The translations under genes were made by a program, and so were the position numbers. Under the pieces are notes generated by a model. It had not been told where the DNA came from and made no database searches. It was given only the letters and a program-made list of their open reading frames with translations. A DNA stretch of 16,079 nucleotides from an uncultured Dialister sp. (GTDB lineage: Bacteria > Bacillota > Negativicutes > Veillonellales > Dialisteraceae), in the NCBI RefSeq assembly GCF_900541605.1, contig NZ_UQKJ01000037.1, positions 1-16,079 on the forward strand, read 5' to 3'. Positions 14,079-16,079 of the stretch are shown here, in pieces. Each line of letters begins with the position of its first letter. Positions within the stretch are counted from its first letter, which is position 1.

Positions 14079-14098
14079 CCCCATTCATACACATGGGG
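14079..14098. promoter_or_regulatory. Hairpin overlapping the right end of the element, upstream of the patatin gene
   Basis: CCCCAT (14079-14084) pairs with ATGGGG (14093-14098) around an 8-nt loop. It shares bases with the 3' end of the 20-bp inverted repeat, so the two structures exclude each other. A weak -10-like box follows at 14110. Confidence 0.5.
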
Positions 14099-14115
14099 TA
14101 CATTCCCAATATATT
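14086..14115 (+). promoter_or_regulatory. Weak candidate promoter for the patatin-tsaE-tsaB run
   Basis: TATATT (14110-14115) is five of six to the -10 consensus. The hexamer 18 nt upstream (CATACA, 14086-14091) matches -35 at only three positions. It is the best candidate between the palindromic element and the ATG at 14136. Confidence 0.3.
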
Positions 14116-14135
14116 AGAAAGAAGGAAATATAACA

Positions 14136-15008
14136 ATGGATGAATCACCGGTTCTGGTGATGGAAGGTGGTGCCATGCGCGGCCTCTTTACGGCCGGCGT
14201 GCTGGATGCTTTCATGGACCACCATTTTTATTTTCCTAAGGTCGTAGGTATCTCTGCAGGTACCCTGCAGGGGCTGGGATACCTGTCCCGGCAGTGCGGC
14301 CGCAGTGTGCGGGTCAATTCGAAGTATGCCTCTGATCCCCGGTACATGGGGGTGAGGCATATGATCCATGGAGGTTCCTTCTTCAATTTTGATTTTATGT
14401 TTGGGGAACTGGCCCACGAGGCGGATCCCTTTGATGAAGAGACGTTCACCCATGCGGAGGAAGAGCTCTATGCAGTCATTACGGACTGCGCCGACGGGAA
14501 ACCCCATTTCGTCTCTTCCCACAGCATGAAGTGGGAGGACTATATCAAAGTCTGCGAGGCCAGCTGTTCCATCCCCCTGGTGTCAAAGCCCGTGTCCATA
14601 GGGGAGAAGTCCTATGTGGACGGCGGGGTGGGACTGCCACTGGTGCCGCTGCCGGAAGAATTTCCTTTTCCCCATGGAAAAATCGTATATATCCTGACCC
14701 GGGATGTGACGTACCGCAAGAAGCCGGTGCCCTTCTGGCTCCACGGGCTCCTGAACCGGGTGTATGGGAAGAAATTCCCCGCCGTGGTGGATGGCATGTG
14801 CTCCATCCCGGAGCGGTACAATAAAAAGGTGGACCGGGTGATTGAGCTGGAAAAGGAAGGAAAGGTCTTCGTCATCCGGCCGGAGCAGCCGGTCACTGTG
14901 ACCCGGACCGAAAGGGATGCCGGAAAGCTTCGGGCCCTTCACGGCGAGGGGTACCGCATCGGCATGGACCGTTTTGATGAAATGATGAGGTGGCTTCATG
15001 AAAAATGA
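14136..15008 (+). CDS. Patatin-like phospholipase family protein
   Basis: This is a predicted cytoplasmic or membrane-surface lipid acyl hydrolase with a Ser-Asp dyad. All patatin motifs are visible: the oxyanion-hole loop GGAMRG (11-16), the nucleophile elbow G38-I-S40-A-G42 and the catalytic Asp162 in DGG. The 290-aa length and the extension after the catalytic core (about 180-290, with VIRPEQP) resemble the bacterial YjjU-type group. The natural substrate cannot be told from sequence. GAAGGAAA lies about 8 nt before the ATG. The 3' end overlaps tsaE by 11 nt, so tsaE is probably expressed through this gene. Together with gpmA it interrupts the common thiL-tsaE order. Confidence 0.9.
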   Translation: MDESPVLVMEGGAMRGLFTAGVLDAFMDHHFYFPKVVGISAGTLQGLGYLSRQCGRSVRVNSKYASDPRYMGVRHMIHGGSFFNFDFMFGELAHEADPFDEETFTHAEEELYAVITDCADGKPHFVSSHSMKWEDYIKVCEASCSIPLVSKPVSIGEKSYVDGGVGLPLVPLPEEFPFPHGKIVYILTRDVTYRKKPVPFWLHGLLNRVYGKKFPAVVDGMCSIPERYNKKVDRVIELEKEGKVFVIRPEQPVTVTRTERDAGKLRALHGEGYRIGMDRFDEMMRWLHEK

Positions 15009-15474
15009 ACTGACCCTGACCACAAACAGTGAAAAGGAAACCATGGATTTCGGTGAATATCTGGGACGCCATGCATTTGATGGCCTTTTCATCGCCCTCA
15101 CCGGCGACCTGGGAGCGGGTAAAACCCACTTTGTCCAGGGCCTGGCGAAGGGCATGGGCATTGAAGGGGTGGTGGGAAGTCCTACGTTCACCATTATGAA
15201 TTACTACGATGGCCCCATTCCGCTGAAACATTTTGATTTCTACCGCCTCCACAGTGAAGAGGACCTGTGGAACATCGGCTGGGAAGAATACGGCGATGGC
15301 GGTGTGGTGGTGGTGGAATGGGCAGATATGTTTCCTTCCCTCATTCCGGAGGAGGCTATCCATATCCACATTACCCTGTCCGGTGAAAATGAAAGAAATA
15401 TCCGGATTTCCTGGAGCGAAAAAACTCCGGAATCCATTGTAAAGGAGATACAGAATTATGCTCTTGGCCATTGA
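14998..15474 (+). CDS. tsaE: tRNA threonylcarbamoyladenosine biosynthesis ATPase TsaE
   Basis: TsaE is the small P-loop ATPase that drives the TsaB-TsaD complex in making t6A at position 37 of ANN-decoding tRNAs. The protein (158 aa, normal) has Walker A GDLGAGKT (36-43), the switch region SPTFTIMNYY, HFDFYRL and VVVEWAD, all typical of the family. ATG 14998 lies inside the end of the patatin gene, with GAGGTGG about 5 nt upstream. Its 3' end overlaps tsaB by 17 nt. The tsaE-tsaB order is the usual one, and rimI and tsaD are expected beyond the window. Confidence 0.95.
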   Translation: MKNELTLTTNSEKETMDFGEYLGRHAFDGLFIALTGDLGAGKTHFVQGLAKGMGIEGVVGSPTFTIMNYYDGPIPLKHFDFYRLHSEEDLWNIGWEEYGDGGVVVVEWADMFPSLIPEEAIHIHITLSGENERNIRISWSEKTPESIVKEIQNYALGH

Positions 15475-16079
15475 TACATCGTCACTGGTACTGAGCTGTG
15501 CCCTGGCGGAAGAGGACAGGCTCATTGCGGAGTGGACGGTGCAGAGAAAACTGACCCATTCCGAACAGCTCATTCCCCACATGGATGAGATGATGAAGGA
15601 AGCGGGGGTTTCGAAAAAAGAAATATCCGCCATTGCAGTATCCATCGGGCCCGGATCCTTCACGGGGCTCCGCATCGGCCTGGCCACTGCCAAGATGGCT
15701 TCCTATATCTGGAAGGTCCCTTTAATCGGCGTGGATACGCTGGAAGCCCTGGCCTGGAATATGGCGGGGGCCCAGGCTTTCGTGCTGCCGCTCCTCGATG
15801 CCCAGCGGGGCAATGTGTACGCTGCCCTTTACGGCGCCTTTGATGAGCTGTGGCAGGAAGAAAAGGAAGAGGCTGCGCCCATTGATGAGGTCATCGAAGC
15901 GGCCCTCCGCCATGGGGGCCCCATCATTGCGGTGGGGGAATGCGCTGACAAGTATGGAGACAAGCTCCTTGCAGCCGGTATCAAACTGGCACCGCCCCAT
16001 AACAGGCTGGCTCGGGCGGGAAGCGCCCAGTACAAGAAGTACGCATTGCTCATAATTGACGAATGGCTTCTGTACCCTT
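15458..16079 (+). CDS. tsaB: tRNA threonylcarbamoyladenosine biosynthesis protein TsaB (3' end outside window)
   Basis: TsaB is the ASKHA-fold scaffold that pairs with TsaD for t6A synthesis. The open frame runs 207 codons to the window edge without a stop, so the gene is partial. Family motifs are clear: LAIDTSSLVLSCAL at the N-terminus, HSEQLIPHMDEM, the signature GPGSFTGLRIGLATAK (about residue 68 on) and LLDAQRGNVYAALYG. AAAGGAGATA (15441-15450) precedes ATG 15458 by 7-9 nt, inside tsaE. A TsaB of about 220-240 aa would end shortly after the window. Confidence 0.95.
   Translation, partial: MLLAIDTSSLVLSCALAEEDRLIAEWTVQRKLTHSEQLIPHMDEMMKEAGVSKKEISAIAVSIGPGSFTGLRIGLATAKMASYIWKVPLIGVDTLEALAWNMAGAQAFVLPLLDAQRGNVYAALYGAFDELWQEEKEEAAPIDEVIEAALRHGGPIIAVGECADKYGDKLLAAGIKLAPPHNRLARAGSAQYKKYALLIIDEWLLYP

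Larger units (their letters stand above)
13791..14082. repeat. 292-bp palindromic element with 20-bp inverted ends and stacked hairpins
   Basis: The ends are 20-bp inverted repeats matching at 19 of 20 positions: 13791-13810 (ggggcgtaagggttgtgggt) against 14063-14082. The inside is a series of hairpins. The right-end core CCTTATGCCCC is also present inside at 14007-14017, giving a second possible partner for the left end. There is no transposase and no believable gene; a 100-aa frame on the minus strand simply reads through the hairpins. It fills most of the 395-bp gap between gpmA and the patatin gene. It resembles a REP/BIME or MITE-like nonautonomous intergenic repeat; the family is unknown to me. 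Confidence 0.85.

Overview
The window looks like chromosomal DNA from a GC-rich Firmicute. I infer a member of the Negativicutes (Dialister/Megasphaera/Veillonella type). The reasons are the gene order mreBCD-PBP2-minD-rodA followed by the TIGR03960 radical-SAM / DUF2344 pair and rng, the second cluster thiL...tsaE-tsaB, strong AGGAGG-type ribosome sites and frequent TTG starts. The genus is inference; no rRNA or other direct marker is present.

Region 1 (1-392) holds no convincing gene. It is rich in hairpins and may include the 3' part of a structured RNA. It ends in an extended -10 promoter just before mreB. Region 2 (402-11088) is a tightly packed run of ten same-strand genes closed by a clear intrinsic terminator: mreB, mreC, mreD, a class B PBP2, a MinD-type ATPase, rodA, a TIGR03960 radical-SAM protein, its DUF2344 partner, rng (RNase E/G) and a thioredoxin. 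Most junctions overlap or are under 12 nt. The first six genes form an elongation/cell-shape machine: cytoskeletal scaffold, membrane linkers, transpeptidase and SEDS glycosyltransferase. The rest concern RNA processing or modification and redox.

Region 3 (11089-13740) has its own promoter and carries a nicotinamidase-like hydrolase, a short intergenic stretch with two different tandem repeats and two small hairpins, thiL (thiamine-monophosphate kinase) and gpmA (phosphoglycerate mutase). Region 4 (13741-14135) is a gene-free stretch dominated by a 292-bp palindromic element made of stacked hairpins, some sharing one loop sequence. Region 5 (14136-end) is a patatin-like phospholipase overlapping tsaE, which overlaps tsaB; tsaB runs off the window. 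TsaE and TsaB belong to the t6A37 tRNA-modification complex.

Points most worth a second look are the MreB whose ATP-binding motifs are degraded, the MinD without an evident membrane-targeting helix or MinC/MinE neighbours, the conserved-loop hairpin element, the tandem repeats before thiL, and the unassigned structured region at the left edge. I did not find a clear new defence or mobile system, CRISPR array, IS element or tRNA.
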